From positions 248,001 through 312,000 of the forward strand of contig JAJPGY010000023.1 of the NCBI GenBank assembly GCA_021325555.1: a stretch of DNA of 64,000 bases. Reading direction: 5' to 3'. The notes below the pieces were generated by a model that was given only the letters and a program-made list of their open reading frames with translations, was not told the DNA's origin and ran no database searches. Positions within the stretch are counted from its first letter, which is position 1. Each line of letters begins with the position of its first letter. The translations under genes were made by a program, and so were the position numbers. The stretch is from Pseudomonadota bacterium (lineage in GTDB: Bacteria > Cyanobacteriota > Vampirovibrionia > Obscuribacterales > Obscuribacteraceae). This document shows, piece by piece, positions 27,408 through 41,349 of the stretch.

Positions 27408-27716
27408 ATGTCTGTTAGTCCTCTCGCTACAGACACGTCAGGCTTTTTGGTCCAATCATGCCTTGGACAGAACCCGCTTTCGGGGAATCTTTTTGTCTTC
27501 AGGACCAAGAGAGGCAACAGGATTAAACTTCTGTATTGGAACCGGGATGGCTACGCGATCTGCTCGAAACACCTGCAGCGGAGCACATTTCGCCAGGCGA
27601 TTGCTGTCGATGGCAATGGCGTGGAGATAGGCGCGGCGGCTCTGACGATGATCCCTGAGGGAATAGACCTGCGCACAGTCAAGAGATTCAAGAATCTCTC
27701 TAAAAACTGCCTATAG
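27408..27716 (+). pseudogene. tnpB: IS66-family TnpB (Orf2), degenerate
   Basis: 102 codons with the IS66 Orf2 core: L-G-Q-N-P-L-S-G-N-L-F-V-F-R-T-K-R-G-N-R, then K-L-L-Y-W-N-R-D-G-Y-A, and I-D-L-R-T-V-K-R at the end. The N-terminal M-R-K-x-x-D-G-L segment of the family is replaced by D-T-S-G-F-L, and no tnpA precedes it. The ORF is open but the element is broken on both sides. Confidence 0.75.
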
Positions 27717-27779
27717 TGGTATTGCCTGCGGTGGCATAGCTGATATAACAGCTGCGTTCTTGGACAGGCTGGGCCACTG

Positions 27780-27890
27780 ATGAAAATTGAGCGCCGGGCG
27801 GCGAATTGCTCAGAGGAAGAACGCTATGAGATACGACAGAAGGAAGCTGTGCCGTTGTTGAGCCAGTTTGCGGCATTGCTCAATGTCTCT
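27780..27890 (+). pseudogene. IS66 transposase (TnpC) scrap
   Basis: The frame encodes K-I-E-R-R-A-A-N-C-S-E-E-E-R-Y-E-I-R-Q-K-E, resembling the Y-x-I-E-R-E-x-x-x-L-S-P-E-E-R-x-x-x-R-Q segment of IS66 transposases, then P-L-L-S-Q-F. Only about 35 codons survive, next to the end of the DUF499 gene. Confidence 0.55.
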
Positions 27891-27891
27891 A

Positions 27892-31254
<3,363 letters not shown>

Positions 31255-31257
31255 TCA

Positions 31258-34137
31258 TTACTCCTTGCTCACTGCAAACAGTTGCTGTTGCTCTGGCTGC
31301 GCGGCAGATTCGCGCGCGAGACGGACTATTTCGGGGAAGCTCTGCACCAGCGCGTTGTACGCCAGTGCTTCGGGCGCGCGTTTTTTTCGTTCGCAGATCG
31401 TGTATAACCGGTAGGCCAGTTCGCGGGCCGTCTCTGCCCGACTGCCTAGTTTGCGCACCAGCTCGGCTGCTGTTGCTTCACCGCCGCTTTCCAGCACGCG
31501 GATTAGATGATGCACAACTTCCCAGTGGGTCAGCCTGGCATCGGTATCTGGGTCCCAATCACCAGGCAACTCATCAGGCTTCAAAAGCCGCACCTTGCCA
31601 CGCCTCGACTCCAGAATGCCGGCGTCCACCATGCCGCCAACGGACGTGTTCTTGGCTTTACTTAGTGTTTCAGCAACGCCGAACTCGCCCGCATCGAAGC
31701 CGTTCTGCTCGAACCAGGCGAGTGCCCAGCGGGAGTCGGCATCAAAGTCGCCCTCCTGTTCAGCCAGCGCTTCGTCGAGCACCTGATTAATGAGTGCCAG
31801 CGCTTCACGGACAGAGACCGTATTGCCTTCGGCATCCAGCACTTTGGCGAAGCGAGTATAGACGGCCATCCCCGGGCCGATTGCCGCCTGCGCCAGGTCC
31901 GCCGGCGCGATGTTGGCTTTTTGCAATTCGTCCAACGCTTTTGGCAGTTGTTCCCTGAGCGCCGCCACAAACTCCCGCCGCGTCGCCGTCGGCGCATTGG
32001 CCGGCCGCTTCCTGCAGACGAGAACGATTGAGGATGCCAGGACATTGGTGCCTGACCCGAGCATCCTGTTGGCCAATTCTGTGCGCATCGGCCACGTCCC
32101 GGTAATGCCGAAGCCGGATCGGATAACTGCATCAAGAAACGTCTCCCAGCCCGTCCTGGTCGTATCGCCGTTTCCTTTTTGCTCGGATTGCTTGAACGCA
32201 TAATAAATCGTGACGGGGAACGCTGGATGCGCTTGTTCGGCAAGACGGCGCATCGCCTGAGTCATACCATCAAGAAAGAATGCCTCGGCCTTTTCCTTGT
32301 TGCCGTGACGATAGGGGGTAGCCACGAGTTCTTCTGCCTTCGGCACGGCGAGCGTAGCGAACAGTTCTGGGTAGACATCACGCAGCGCACGCCGCAGCCA
32401 GACGTAAAAGAAGTCCGACAGGTCCGCATAGCCGATGTTGTCATAATACGGAGGATCAGTAGAAATCACCTTGTTGAGATCAGCGGACTGCGATTGCGCG
32501 TCGCATTGCCAAGCAAATCCGCCGTGGTTCGCGAGCAAAGGCTTAACGCATTTCCACGTCCAATCCAACATGGCAGTCCAGTTCCCCGATGAGCCGCACA
32601 TGGGATTTGCTTCAGCATAGTCCCAGACCATCGGAACGGCTTGACGGACAAATGTATTGCGTATTGTGTCCCTTGATTTGTCCCAACTACAGATCGCAGA
32701 CCAATGGTCGCTGCATTTATCCACTACTATCCCCAAATACACGCCCACGGCTTGGGCGTAAGCGGTGGCGCCGGTGCCGCCGTTTCGCAGCGGCGTGGGG
32801 TCGTCGGACAGTCCGGCGGCCAGCGCGTCCTCGCGCACCCGCTCCATCGCCTCGCCGACAAGATCCGAAAACGTAGTCAACGCCACAAGCTGCCGCGGGG
32901 TGAACAGATCGCCGTACTTGGTTAGGCCATAAGGCAGGATCCAAAAATTGCGAGGATCGTCGGGCAGCGGTTGATCCGGTTTCCAAGCTGGCGTCGCATT
33001 CGCCACCATCGCTTCGTGCTCTAGCGTTGGCGAAAGGTAAACCCGGCCGCGATCGCCATCTGCTACAATGCCCATCAGTCGGGCGCCCATCCGACCAGAG
33101 CGCCCCTCGGATTTTATGTAATCCGGGGACATTGGCTCACCTGACATAACACATTTGAAGTTCGCCCCGCGGCTGAGCTTAGTACCCGCATTCGCCGCGG
33201 CCGGGTCCTTCGGCTTACCTACCTTGACGGTAAACCGGTAGTTCCCGTTCTCGATCACCGGTTCAACGTACGCTTCATTCCCCATCCTGGTCGATAGCAT
33301 GAACTTGGACGTGAGCGGCACATCGACGTTTGCAAAGGCGGGGTTGGGACTCTTCACCGTCCGTGCCCAGAGCCATGCAATCACCGTCAATTCGCGCCCG
33401 ACGTACGGCTTCAAGTCCGGGCGGGCCTTACACATCTCATCGGTAATTTTCACCTTGGGATATAAGTGCCCAATCCGCTTCTCCGCCTCATCCCGCATCC
33501 ACTGGCCGTAGTAACGCACGTCCTCAGCCAAACCTTCAGCACCTTTGTAGGGCTTCACCAGTAAGCCTTGCCTTGCCTGCGGATTCACGGCTGCCTTGCC
33601 GGCAAAACGTGGCGGGATTTCGATCATCGCTTTGTTAATTAGAACCGCCACCGGGTTGAGGTCCGAGGCGTGTGCTTCCAACCCCAGACGCTGGGCCTCA
33701 AGCGGCAACGTTCCGCCTCCAGCGAACGGGTCGTGAAAAGCTGGCAGCTTATCCGGGTCGAATAGCTCTCTGGCCTGCGGATGATTACCGTTGTCTCGGC
33801 AGGCGCGCTGCCAGCTTTTGCGGATCTCGGCCCGCGCACGCTCGAGAACTTTTTCGTTGGTTGTATTCTCCCACAGCACAAGTTCCTCGATCAGCTTAAA
33901 TAGCCGACTCCGTTCCGCCTCCTGGGCTTCCTGGGTGGGAAACTCTTCCGGGCAGGCAGAGGGATCGTCGACCATTTGCGAAAAGATCACTGCCCGCGCT
34001 GCCGCCAGCGGCTTCCGCGACCACCACAAATGCAGCGTCGACGGATGCCCGTGCCGTATCGACTTTTCTCGCGCCGACGCCTTGTTAATTGCCTCCAGCG
34101 GCAACGCCACTTCAATCAGTTTCTTTCGATGACTCAC
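31258..34137 (-). CDS. DUF1156-type DNA adenine methylase, defence-associated
   Basis: A 959-aa protein. The DUF1156 head is clear ([25 protein letters not shown]). SAM-binding motif I is D-P-F-A-G-G-G-T (136-143) and the catalytic motif is D-P-P-Y in [12 protein letters not shown], which marks N6-adenine or N4-cytosine methylation. Its GTG start overlaps the helicase stop (GTGA). Between helicase and DUF499 genes, it likely marks self DNA. The C-terminal third (after about residue 740) has no recognised domain but contains winged-helix-like segments. Confidence 0.9.
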   Translation of the reverse strand: MSHRKKLIEVALPLEAINKASAREKSIRHGHPSTLHLWWSRKPLAAARAVIFSQMVDDPSACPEEFPTQEAQEAERSRLFKLIEELVLWENTTNEKVLERARAEIRKSWQRACRDNGNHPQARELFDPDKLPAFHDPFAGGGTLPLEAQRLGLEAHASDLNPVAVLINKAMIEIPPRFAGKAAVNPQARQGLLVKPYKGAEGLAEDVRYYGQWMRDEAEKRIGHLYPKVKITDEMCKARPDLKPYVGRELTVIAWLWARTVKSPNPAFANVDVPLTSKFMLSTRMGNEAYVEPVIENGNYRFTVKVGKPKDPAAANAGTKLSRGANFKCVMSGEPMSPDYIKSEGRSGRMGARLMGIVADGDRGRVYLSPTLEHEAMVANATPAWKPDQPLPDDPRNFWILPYGLTKYGDLFTPRQLVALTTFSDLVGEAMERVREDALAAGLSDDPTPLRNGGTGATAYAQAVGVYLGIVVDKCSDHWSAICSWDKSRDTIRNTFVRQAVPMVWDYAEANPMCGSSGNWTAMLDWTWKCVKPLLANHGGFAWQCDAQSQSADLNKVISTDPPYYDNIGYADLSDFFYVWLRRALRDVYPELFATLAVPKAEELVATPYRHGNKEKAEAFFLDGMTQAMRRLAEQAHPAFPVTIYYAFKQSEQKGNGDTTRTGWETFLDAVIRSGFGITGTWPMRTELANRMLGSGTNVLASSIVLVCRKRPANAPTATRREFVAALREQLPKALDELQKANIAPADLAQAAIGPGMAVYTRFAKVLDAEGNTVSVREALALINQVLDEALAEQEGDFDADSRWALAWFEQNGFDAGEFGVAETLSKAKNTSVGGMVDAGILESRRGKVRLLKPDELPGDWDPDTDARLTHWEVVHHLIRVLESGGEATAAELVRKLGSRAETARELAYRLYTICERKKRAPEALAYNALVQSFPEIVRLARESAAQPEQQQLFAVSKE

Positions 34138-37100
34138 GCAGGCTCCTCCGATCTTTCCAATAATTCGCTGAAGCTGTAATTCACACTGGTTACGCCGAAG
34201 TCCGGCTCGCGGCGAAACGGCCGCCGTACATAGCGCACGCGGTGACGATTGTCGTCCAGAAACTCGACCAGAGCCAGAATGTAATCATCAGGCTTGTTCA
34301 AGCTTGTCAGGATTTCGTTCTTGGTGACGGTAACTGTGTCCGCGCCTGATATGCGTCCTTTTACCTCCAGAAAGCGCAATCTGCCTGTGCCGGGAATGTG
34401 ACTTTCTATGTCGTAGCCCAGCTTGTCGTCTTCGCGGTCGACCGGTTTGTAGCCCAGGGCGCGTTCCACTTCCATCACAGCCGCGCGCGCTCGGGCTGCG
34501 CTGGCCTGTGTGTCGGCGGGTGCTGTCGCAACCGGTGCCGACCGGCCCGTCATATGAGCGATGAGACCCATGGGCACAACAACAAGACCGCCGATGACCA
34601 CCGGCGGCAAAGCTGAGATGCGGCCTTCGCGGTCGAGTTCTTCGAGCCGCTTCTGCAGACGGGCCTGCAGTTCGTCGGCGCGACGGCGAGCTTCCTGAGA
34701 GTTAAGCCGTGCGCCTGGTTTGCCGGCCTGCTCCTTGAGCTTAAGTTCCTCGGCACGGTGATCCCAATAGGCGATTTCCTTGGTTAGCCTGTCCTTGACC
34801 GCAGACCGGGTCTTTTCAATCCACGCCAGCCGGCGCTCGCGCACTTCACTTATATGTTCCGGTACGACGGTCTGAATTGCGTGCGCAATTGCCCCTTTTT
34901 CAAGCTGCCCCATAATCCAGTTGCATTCCGGCCGAGCCAGGATTTCACCGGCTGCGGGTTCGTCTTCTTTGAGCGGCCTGTAGTCCAGATATGGGGCGTA
35001 GTGCAGATGCCGAGTTTTTCCATCGGCTTCCATTTCTACATACAGCAGGCGGCGTGAGATTGTACGCCGGTCTCCCGAGGGCAGTACGCTGGCGTCCTGA
35101 ATGGCGTGCTCCAGGATAAACAGAGTGCGCGGGCTGTTGCCACGATCGCGTTCATCCACGAGGACGGTGCCGCGTTTGAGGAGGTCGCGGTGCCGCTCGA
35201 GCGTCAGGTCCAGCACGGCATCCAAAAGGGCGTGACCGGGGCAGACAAACGCCGCGATCGGTTTTCCTGGCACTGAGATGAGGTCTTTTTCGAAGGTGAT
35301 GCGTTCATAACGCTGGAGGACGGGTTCGCCGGTGCCGATCTGCCGGTCTCGGTTACGGATCGGAGCCGGGACGTGGGCGACCTGATACCGCCGTGGTTCG
35401 CGTTGCCGCACCGAACCGCCCAGACGCTGGAAGGCCTCTATAAAGAATTCTTCAATGTAATGGGGCTGCAAGCGCCGCGCTTCGGCGCGCTCCATCTCTT
35501 CGCGGACACGCGCCACGCGGCTGGTGTCCATGGTGTCGTGCGCCAGAGCCTGCTCTTCAATCAGCTCCTGCAACTGCTTGCGGTTGACGCCGTCTTCGAC
35601 TGCCTGCTCAAGCCGGGCACGGACCTCGGCACGGTCGCCATAGCGGATGGCTTCAATAAGCAGATCACGTAGCGGGCGGCCATCGAACTGCAGTTTGCCC
35701 AACACGTCGAACACCTGACCACCGAGCGCCTGTCTAGCCTCTTCCAGCTTTTCTAGAAGGCGCCGGTACACGTCGCCTTCCCGTGTCTCTTCGGCGACCA
35801 GATTCCAGAGGTGGCAGACTTCGGTCTGGCCGATGCGGTGAATGCGACCGAATCGCTGTTCCAGCCGGTTAGGGTTCCACGGCAGGTCATAGTTAACCAT
35901 CAAGTGCGCCCGCTGCAGGTTGATGCCTTCACCAGCGGCATCAGTGGCCAGAAGAACCTTAACATTGGGGTCGTGCAGGAAGGCTTCCTGTGCCTTGCGT
36001 CGGTCTTCGCGCCCCACGTTGCCGTGGATCTCGACAACGGCTTCCGTTCTGCCCAACAGCGCGGTGATTTTGCGTTTCAGATAGGACAGCGTGTCGCGAT
36101 GCTCGGTGAATATGACCAGTTTTTGATCCGGCGAGCGATTTGGCTTTGGAAGGTTGCCCACCCCGTATTCGGGCGTTGGTTCGGCTACGCGGTCGGGACT
36201 CGAAAAAATGTACTGTAAAAGTGACGAAAGCTCACGCCATTTGGTGTCCTGGCCACTGCGGCGCACTTCGGCTGCCAGGTTTTCCAGACGCGCCAGCGTG
36301 GTGATTTCCGTTTTCAGCTCCGCTATGGTGGCTGCCGCCGTGGCCTGATCGAGAATCTCCTCTTCGGTAGCCTCGACCTCGCTTTCCGGTGCATCTTCCA
36401 GGTCCTCCAGATCATCTTTGTCGAGAAGTGGACCGGCAAGATCCGGCACGAGCACCGAGGCTGCGCGCTGCAGCAGTTCGACTTCACGCAGCCGCTTCTC
36501 CAGGCGTTGGTGGCGCCGGCGCAGCGACTGGTAAATGGCTTCCGGCGACGAGGCCAGTCGTCGCTGGAGGATAGTGAGCGCAAAGCCAACAGTGCCGGCT
36601 CGCTTATCGTCCTGAAGTGCCTCGGCGCGGCCCCATTCTTCGCGGACATATTCGGTGACTTCCTTGTACAGCCGCGCTTCCAGTTCGGAGAGCTTGTAGG
36701 GGACGGTGTAGGCGATTCGTTCTGGAAACAGCGGCCGACCGTCGAATTTCAGGAGCTTTTCCTTGACCATTCGCCGCATCAGGTCAGTGACGTCAACCTG
36801 GTGCACGCCGTCGCGGAATCGGCCTTCGAATCGGTCCCCGTCCATAAGTGCCAGGAAGAGTTGAAAGTCTTCTTCCTTGCCGTTGTGCGGCGTGGCGGTC
36901 ATCAGTAGAAAATGACGTGTGATGCGGGACAGAAGCTGACCCAGGTGATAGCGCTTAGTGTATTTCACTTCACCGCCCCAGAAAGTAGCCGACATTTTGT
37001 GCGCTTCGTCAACGACAATCAGGTCATAGCGACAGTCGGGAGCGGACAGCTTTTGTTGAACGTCCTCGTTGCGGGCTAGTTTGTCAAGGCGTGCGATCGA

Positions 37101-37700
37101 CAGATCGTTTTCCAGAAACCAGTTGCCGGTGCGGGATGCTTCCAGTTTGTCGTTGGTCAGGATTTCAAACGGCAGATGGAAGCGCCGGGCAAGCTCGTCC
37201 TGCCATTGTTCCACCAGGCTGCCGGGGCAGACTACCAGACAACGCTTCAAATCACCGCGGGCGATCAGTTCTTTCATCAGCAGTCCGGCCATTATGGTCT
37301 TGCCGGCCCCGGGGTCGTCAGCCAGCAAAAAGCGCAGCGGCTGCCGCGGAAGCATCGATTCGTAGACCGCAGTAATCTGGTGAGGGAGCGGGTCCACCAG
37401 CGAGGTATGCACAGCCAACAGTGGATCGAACAGGTGCGCCAGCCGGATGCGGTGGGCTTCTGCCACCAGGCGGTAGGCGTCGCCTTTGCCGTCGAAACTC
37501 CAGGGTCGGCCGGCTTCGACGATTTCCAAACGGGGTTCGTCGTGGCGGTAGAGAATCTCGTCGGCAACCCGGCCTTCCGGCGTGCGGTAGACAAGAGTAC
37601 AAGCGTCCGAGCCGTGCCAATCGACGCTGACGACGGTGATCGCCGCATCCGGCAAGATGCCGCGAAGAATGCTGCCAGTGGTGATTTCTTCTAGCTTCAC
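34134..37700 (-). CDS. SNF2/DEAD-type helicase with C-terminal DUF3883
   Basis: 1188 aa from the GTG at 37700, which gives the family-like head K-L-E-E-I-T; an ATG at 37772 adds 24 unlikely residues. Helicase motifs: Walker A D-D-P-G-A-G-K-T (128-135), D-E-A-H (231-234), M-T-A-T-P-H-N-G, and in the C-terminal half [11 protein letters not shown] and [11 protein letters not shown]. The end has the DUF3883 nuclease-like fold ([14 protein letters not shown]), with the acidic/E-x-K pattern of PD-(D/E)xK-like domains; activity is unproven. It is first in the operon with the methylase and DUF499 genes. It probably translocates on DNA to find unmodified invaders. Confidence 0.9.
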   Translation of the reverse strand: MKLEEITTGSILRGILPDAAITVVSVDWHGSDACTLVYRTPEGRVADEILYRHDEPRLEIVEAGRPWSFDGKGDAYRLVAEAHRIRLAHLFDPLLAVHTSLVDPLPHQITAVYESMLPRQPLRFLLADDPGAGKTIMAGLLMKELIARGDLKRCLVVCPGSLVEQWQDELARRFHLPFEILTNDKLEASRTGNWFLENDLSIARLDKLARNEDVQQKLSAPDCRYDLIVVDEAHKMSATFWGGEVKYTKRYHLGQLLSRITRHFLLMTATPHNGKEEDFQLFLALMDGDRFEGRFRDGVHQVDVTDLMRRMVKEKLLKFDGRPLFPERIAYTVPYKLSELEARLYKEVTEYVREEWGRAEALQDDKRAGTVGFALTILQRRLASSPEAIYQSLRRRHQRLEKRLREVELLQRAASVLVPDLAGPLLDKDDLEDLEDAPESEVEATEEEILDQATAAATIAELKTEITTLARLENLAAEVRRSGQDTKWRELSSLLQYIFSSPDRVAEPTPEYGVGNLPKPNRSPDQKLVIFTEHRDTLSYLKRKITALLGRTEAVVEIHGNVGREDRRKAQEAFLHDPNVKVLLATDAAGEGINLQRAHLMVNYDLPWNPNRLEQRFGRIHRIGQTEVCHLWNLVAEETREGDVYRRLLEKLEEARQALGGQVFDVLGKLQFDGRPLRDLLIEAIRYGDRAEVRARLEQAVEDGVNRKQLQELIEEQALAHDTMDTSRVARVREEMERAEARRLQPHYIEEFFIEAFQRLGGSVRQREPRRYQVAHVPAPIRNRDRQIGTGEPVLQRYERITFEKDLISVPGKPIAAFVCPGHALLDAVLDLTLERHRDLLKRGTVLVDERDRGNSPRTLFILEHAIQDASVLPSGDRRTISRRLLYVEMEADGKTRHLHYAPYLDYRPLKEDEPAAGEILARPECNWIMGQLEKGAIAHAIQTVVPEHISEVRERRLAWIEKTRSAVKDRLTKEIAYWDHRAEELKLKEQAGKPGARLNSQEARRRADELQARLQKRLEELDREGRISALPPVVIGGLVVVPMGLIAHMTGRSAPVATAPADTQASAARARAAVMEVERALGYKPVDREDDKLGYDIESHIPGTGRLRFLEVKGRISGADTVTVTKNEILTSLNKPDDYILALVEFLDDNRHRVRYVRRPFRREPDFGVTSVNYSFSELLERSEEPA

Positions 37701-38229
37701 GCGCTTAGCCAGCCTAAAATGCGACCCGCAACCTCTGGCGTGTTGGAACGACGCAAACTCTCTCCCAAACATCCCCTAGAAGGTTCCTCCGGCCCAGTCT
37801 TAGCGTTGTGCCTCCGACGCATTGGTCTAGGTCCTGACGTGCTAAACAGAATAGCCACCAATTCATTGTGCCAACCAGGCATTTCAGCGATATCTTTATC
37901 CGAGACAATTATGAGATAAGACGATCATGAGTGTATCAAGAACTGCGCGGCAAGCCTAATGAGCGTCTTTTGCAGTGACAAGTCAAGTGGGCGAATGCGG
38001 ATTCGCTACATTCGCGCGAGATGACTGCAAATAACATGCAGCGTGTCGGCTTGGAGCTCGCAATTTCTCTATACTCCTGCTCCCGAGTTCGATCGCCCGT
38101 TCGCAATCGTTTGCTCAACAGCCTGCCGGCGACGGGGTGCATAAAATTTCATATTGACAACCTTTCTCGCTTGAACTTTTTGCGACCGATTCGCGTTCTT
38201 GAAAGTAGCGGACCACAGGAGGAAGGATC
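37701..38229. other. Divergent intergenic region upstream of the defence operon
   Basis: A 529-base stretch, lower in GC than its flanks, with no supported gene. It must hold the minus-strand defence promoter and a plus-strand promoter; TTGACA at 38155-38160 is a possible -35 for the small gene at 38230, but no convincing -10 follows at the usual distance. No regulator gene is visible for the operon. Confidence 0.4.
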
Positions 38230-38628
38230 ATGACTGACCATATCTTTGTGGCTCATTCGTGGAAACACGCGCGCCGCATACTTGAGAGTCTTCGCCCTGA
38301 CTTGCCGATATCTTTTGGGACTGGCAATCCTGTTTGCCACCCTTACGTCCGGGCGGTCCATCTTGATGCTGATGCAGGTGAGGGCCAGGGCTACCGCGTG
38401 GCAATCAAGCCTTTGGGCGACGGATATGGCAATCCGGCGGAGCATTTCTTGATTTATGTATCGACCGCGCCGGGCCGTGCTCAGTCAAGCGGCAGCTTGC
38501 CCTCCGGGCGTCGCGCGGTGTCGGGGACAGCGGCTACAGGCTTTGGAAAATCTCCTTTTCCTCAGGCCCCACGATCGGACAGCACGGGCAAGCAAACGCC
38601 TTCACTCAGGCGGGGCGCAAGCGCATGA
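38230..38628 (+). CDS. Small hypothetical protein
   Basis: 132 codons from an ATG with AGGAGGAAGGATC directly upstream, one of the best ribosome sites in the window. The first 80 residues look structured (M-T-D-H-I-F-V-A-H-S-W-K-H-A-R-R; G-Y-R-V-A-I-K-P-L-G-D-G-Y-G); the last 50 are Ser/Pro/Gly-rich and probably disordered. The end overlaps by 23 bases the end of the convergent repeat protein gene, so the real C end could be shorter through a frame error. No family recognised. Confidence 0.5.
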   Translation: MTDHIFVAHSWKHARRILESLRPDLPISFGTGNPVCHPYVRAVHLDADAGEGQGYRVAIKPLGDGYGNPAEHFLIYVSTAPGRAQSSGSLPSGRRAVSGTAATGFGKSPFPQAPRSDSTGKQTPSLRRGASA

Positions 38629-39139
38629 GCCTTCTGCGAGCACGCCAGCTCACGAAAGAGTCGCTGTCCGCCGCGAGCAGCTTGAGGATCTCGGGCGACA
38701 TGTTGTGATCGCCGGCCATATACAGGCGCACGTCAGGGCTTTCGTCGTAAGCCAGCCCGACGACGGTAGCCAGGTCGGCATTGGGATTGGTGGCAACGGC
38801 CATGCGCACCCGCACGTGGGGGCTGGATGCCAGGTCCGCCAGGATTCGCGGATCAGTCCGGCGATTCTCGGCTATCTTTTCCTGCACCTCAGGCTCACAG
38901 GATGCCGCCAGGCGGGCCAGCACGGCCGGCGAGATGAAGGGATCGGCCGCTATCGCGCATTTGAGCATGACAAACTGCTTCCGCCAGCCGGGCTCAAACC
39001 TGCGGGCGACAGCCATTTCGGGCATCGGCACCTGCTGCAAGCCGGTTGCCAGCAAGCGCTTGAGCGCCCTGACCGCCTGCGGCGCCCAGGGACCGGCCAG
39101 GTACTGTTTAAGTCTTTTGCCGTCAGATATTGAGTTCAT
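38606..39139 (-). CDS. Leucine-rich-repeat-variant/HEAT-like protein 2
   Basis: 177 aa, paralogous to the protein at 21715-22038. Repeats follow the same pattern: D-P-F-I-S-P-A-V-L-A-R-L-A, E-P-E-V-Q-E-K-I-A-E-N, S-P-H-V-R-V-R-M-A-V-A-T-N, S-P-D-V-R-L-Y-M-A-G-D and a last D-S-F-V-S-W-R-A-R-R, close to the N-P-Y-V-S-W-R-A that ends the first protein. A unique N-terminal 50 residues precede the repeats. Likely a binding solenoid; partner unknown. Divergent from the secreted protein at 39286. Confidence 0.75.
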   Translation of the reverse strand: MNSISDGKRLKQYLAGPWAPQAVRALKRLLATGLQQVPMPEMAVARRFEPGWRKQFVMLKCAIAADPFISPAVLARLAASCEPEVQEKIAENRRTDPRILADLASSPHVRVRMAVATNPNADLATVVGLAYDESPDVRLYMAGDHNMSPEILKLLAADSDSFVSWRARRRLMRLRPA

Positions 39140-39183
39140 GATTTGCTACCCCCGCGGACCAACGCCGTGGCCCTACAGGTCAA

Positions 39184-39210
39184 TCCAACACCGGCGAAGC
39201 GTAAATTAGG
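39184..39210 (-). promoter_or_regulatory. Upstream element shared with the first LRV-like gene (site 2)
   Basis: The minus strand reads CTAATTTACGCTTCGCCGGT then GTTGGAT, matching 22068-22095 at about 22 of 27 bases. It lies 45-71 bases before the LRV gene 2 start and also within the shared upstream region of the divergent gene at 39286, so it might control both. Confidence 0.5.
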
Positions 39211-39285
39211 CGGCAAAATCGCGTAAAAAAGCCGTCAAAATCGCCGGCGTGGCATAATTGACTCTGGCAGGCAGGGGAAAGGCCG

Positions 39286-40086
39286 GTGAAGAGCATCGAG
39301 CAAATGAAATGGTGCGGACTGGCATGCCTCACCGGCATTCTGCTACTTTCGGCGCCGCTGACCGCCCGGGGGGAAGAGGCTTCCGCCTCCGCCGCTGCCG
39401 CCGCGGCCGGGACTGGCATCGCCGGCAGTACCACGCCCGCCCGCACCGCCGTGCGCCCGCTCACGGGGCACATTATCAAGCTCCAGACCGGACTCAGGGA
39501 GATCGGGGACTGCTCCAGAAAGCTGCGCCGGTCTTCACTGACCATGATGGGTGAGCTCACGCGCTTCAATCTGCTATGGGGCAATCCGCCCGCCACCCCC
39601 CACGACGGCAACATCCTCTACGGCGGCGCGCTGACCAGGGAGCAGGTGCTCAATTCCTACCGCGAGCTGCCGTCGCTGGTCTTTACCGCGCCCATGTATG
39701 TACAGCGGTTCTCCTATCCGCTGCCGCCGCGCAAGAAGATGCTCACGGCATACACCCGGCAATTAGGCGAGCAGGTCAACAGGCTGCTTACCTACATAGC
39801 AAATATGAACCTGGACCCGGCTGCCGACAACCCGGAGCAGTCGACCGCGGCATGGCAGGAGTTGAACCGGCTGGCCAGGGATGTCGAGCAGCAATACATG
39901 GCGGAGTACCACCTGGTCGAAAACACCACGGACGACGACCTGAAAAAGGACATCCGCGAAAATCAGAAGGTCTTCGGGGCCCCGCTGCTGTCAATCTACA
40001 ACGACATGGGAAAGGTCAACGATCTGCTCAAAGAGCTCTCCAGGACAGCCAGAAAGACTGAAAAACCAAGGAAGGGCAACGTCTGA
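39286..40086 (+). CDS. Putative secreted helical protein
   Basis: 266 aa, GTG start with GGGGAAAGG just upstream. Signal peptide (W-C-G-L-A-C-L-T-G-I-L-L-L-S-A-P-L-T-A), then a short Ala/Ser/Thr stretch and helices: I-I-K-L-Q-T-G-L-R-E-I-G-D-C, P-P-R-K-K-M-L-T-A-Y-T-R-Q-L-G-E-Q, and a charged tail. The P-L-P-P-R-K-K motif also occurs, as L-P-P-R-K-K-W, in the secreted protein at 57808-58572; both have similar layouts, so they may be a distant family. Function unknown. Confidence 0.65.
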   Translation: MKSIEQMKWCGLACLTGILLLSAPLTARGEEASASAAAAAAGTGIAGSTTPARTAVRPLTGHIIKLQTGLREIGDCSRKLRRSSLTMMGELTRFNLLWGNPPATPHDGNILYGGALTREQVLNSYRELPSLVFTAPMYVQRFSYPLPPRKKMLTAYTRQLGEQVNRLLTYIANMNLDPAADNPEQSTAAWQELNRLARDVEQQYMAEYHLVENTTDDDLKKDIRENQKVFGAPLLSIYNDMGKVNDLLKELSRTARKTEKPRKGNV

Positions 40087-40123
40087 CCGCCGCGCTCCCC
40101 GCCGGTGTCCGCACTGCGGCCGC

Positions 40124-40720
40124 TCAGCGCGAGTAGGTGCCCATGGTCTGTCCTTCCGCCACAATGTGCCCGATCATGGCTGCCAGAAGCTGCGCCTTAT
40201 TTGCCCTCGGCGCCAGGGACAGTTTTTTATCCAGAGCATAGAGCTTGAAAAAGTAGCGGTGCGTTTTGCCGGGAGGCGGCGCCGGGCCGCCGTATCCGAC
40301 TTTGGACCAACTGTTGACGCCTTGCGCCGCCCCATCAGGCAGCGTCTCCTGCGGCGGCAGGTTCTCCGCCAGTGCGTGCTCGGTGCCCGGTATGTTGTAG
40401 ATAACCCAGTGAATCCAGGTTCCCACCGGAGCATCCGGGTCGTCACAGATCAACGCGAAGCTCTGTGTGCCAGCCGGTGCTGAGCTCCAGGACAGGGGAG
40501 GCGAGATGTTCTTGCCCGCGGCCGTGTATTCATCAGGAATTCGCTGGCCCTCCTTGAAGGCCGAGCTGCTGATTGTCATGTTCCCGAGCGAAGTCTCTGC
40601 CTTGGCTGCTCTATCCTCCGCGCCGGCGGCTGTGACAGCCGGGGTGAGTATGCCGGCGACTGCCACCGCAGAGGCCAGCAGCCTTTTCAGTCCATGTTGG
40701 GAATTTTGCCTGCGATTCAT
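40124..40720 (-). CDS. Exported YbhB/YbcL-family (PEBP) protein
   Basis: 198 aa from the ATG at 40720 (GGAGGG ten bases upstream) with a signal peptide ending near A-G-A-E. The PEBP core is complete: S-P-P-L-S-W-S-S-A-P-A-G-T, C-D-D-P-D-A-P, W-I-H-W-V-I-Y-N-I-P, Y-G-G-P-A-P-P-P-G-K-T-H-R-Y-F-F. The family binds phospholipid head groups or small anions; bacterial members' roles are unclear. A perfect AACCGGGCCCGGTT palindrome lies about 120 bases upstream. Confidence 0.92.
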   Translation of the reverse strand: MNRRQNSQHGLKRLLASAVAVAGILTPAVTAAGAEDRAAKAETSLGNMTISSSAFKEGQRIPDEYTAAGKNISPPLSWSSAPAGTQSFALICDDPDAPVGTWIHWVIYNIPGTEHALAENLPPQETLPDGAAQGVNSWSKVGYGGPAPPPGKTHRYFFKLYALDKKLSLAPRANKAQLLAAMIGHIVAEGQTMGTYSR

Positions 40721-40837
40721 AGCGTGCACGCCCTCCATTGCGCTCTGCCGAGAGGAGCCGATCGGCGGGTTCGGGAGCTGGAAACTTGCCGAGACAGTCT
40801 ACCCCGAGGCCGGCCGATAATCAACGGACCGCTGAAG

Positions 40838-40851
40838 AACCGGGCCCGGTT
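40838..40851. promoter_or_regulatory. 14-base perfect palindrome upstream of the PEBP gene
   Basis: AACCGGGCCCGGTT is self-complementary over all 14 bases. It sits between the end of the second TadE gene and the PEBP start, both on the minus strand, so it could be an operator or part of an RNA hairpin. No factor can be named. Confidence 0.35.
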
Positions 40852-40872
40852 GTGTCCGGGCAATCCGCCGCC

Positions 40873-40889
40873 CTATCTAATTTAGATAG
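40873..40889. repeat. 17-base perfect palindrome across the tadE2 stop
   Basis: CTATCTAATTTAGATAG is symmetric about its central T and includes the stop codon of the last Tad gene. It could fold in mRNA or be an operator for the gene downstream; no T-tract follows on the minus strand. Confidence 0.35.
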
Positions 40890-41338
40890 AGTTGCGTCTT
40901 TACAATCGGGAATGTATAGGTTCTTCGGAAGGTAAGGGTGCCGCGTTTACTGAACTGCGCTCCCAGGAAGATTAGAGGGCACGGGATGCGGACGTCCGTG
41001 GACGTCGTCACCTCCACGTAGGGGCTGGTGTCGAGCGGCGGCGCGCCGGCAAAATCCTGATAAACGAAGGCGGAGCTGTCTATGGTGGGCTGGCTGATAT
41101 AGTAACCATCGGCATGGTGAGCCTTAATTGCCGCCTGCGCCAGGCTCAGCGCCTGCCCGGGCGAGCTGGCCTGAGCCGCGGCCCTGGCTGCGTCGCGGCA
41201 GGCGGAGTCGTTGACGGAAGTGGCCAGCCCCACCACGGTCAAATTGGCGCACAGCAAAGCCATCACGACCAGCACCGAAGCCACCATGGAAAGCTCGATG
41301 ATGGCGCTGCCGCCTCCTCGCCCGTCACGCTTGCCCAT
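40877..41338 (-). CDS. TadE-like pseudopilin 2
   Basis: 153 aa from the ATG at 41338, with GAGG nine bases upstream; an ATG overlapping the previous stop at 41353 adds five residues. The TadE signature is present: after a Gly-rich basic head, S-A-I-I-E-L-S-M-V-A-S-V-L-V-V-M-A-L-L starts the single N-terminal membrane helix, with the Glu typical of type IV pilin-like cleavage regions. The rest is a beta-rich pseudopilin domain. It would be a minor pilin of a Flp/Tad system. Last of four coupled genes. Confidence 0.75.
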   Translation of the reverse strand: MGKRDGRGGGSAIIELSMVASVLVVMALLCANLTVVGLATSVNDSACRDAARAAAQASSPGQALSLAQAAIKAHHADGYYISQPTIDSSAFVYQDFAGAPPLDTSPYVEVTTSTDVRIPCPLIFLGAQFSKRGTLTFRRTYTFPIVKTQLYLN

Positions 41339-41349
41339 AACCACACACC

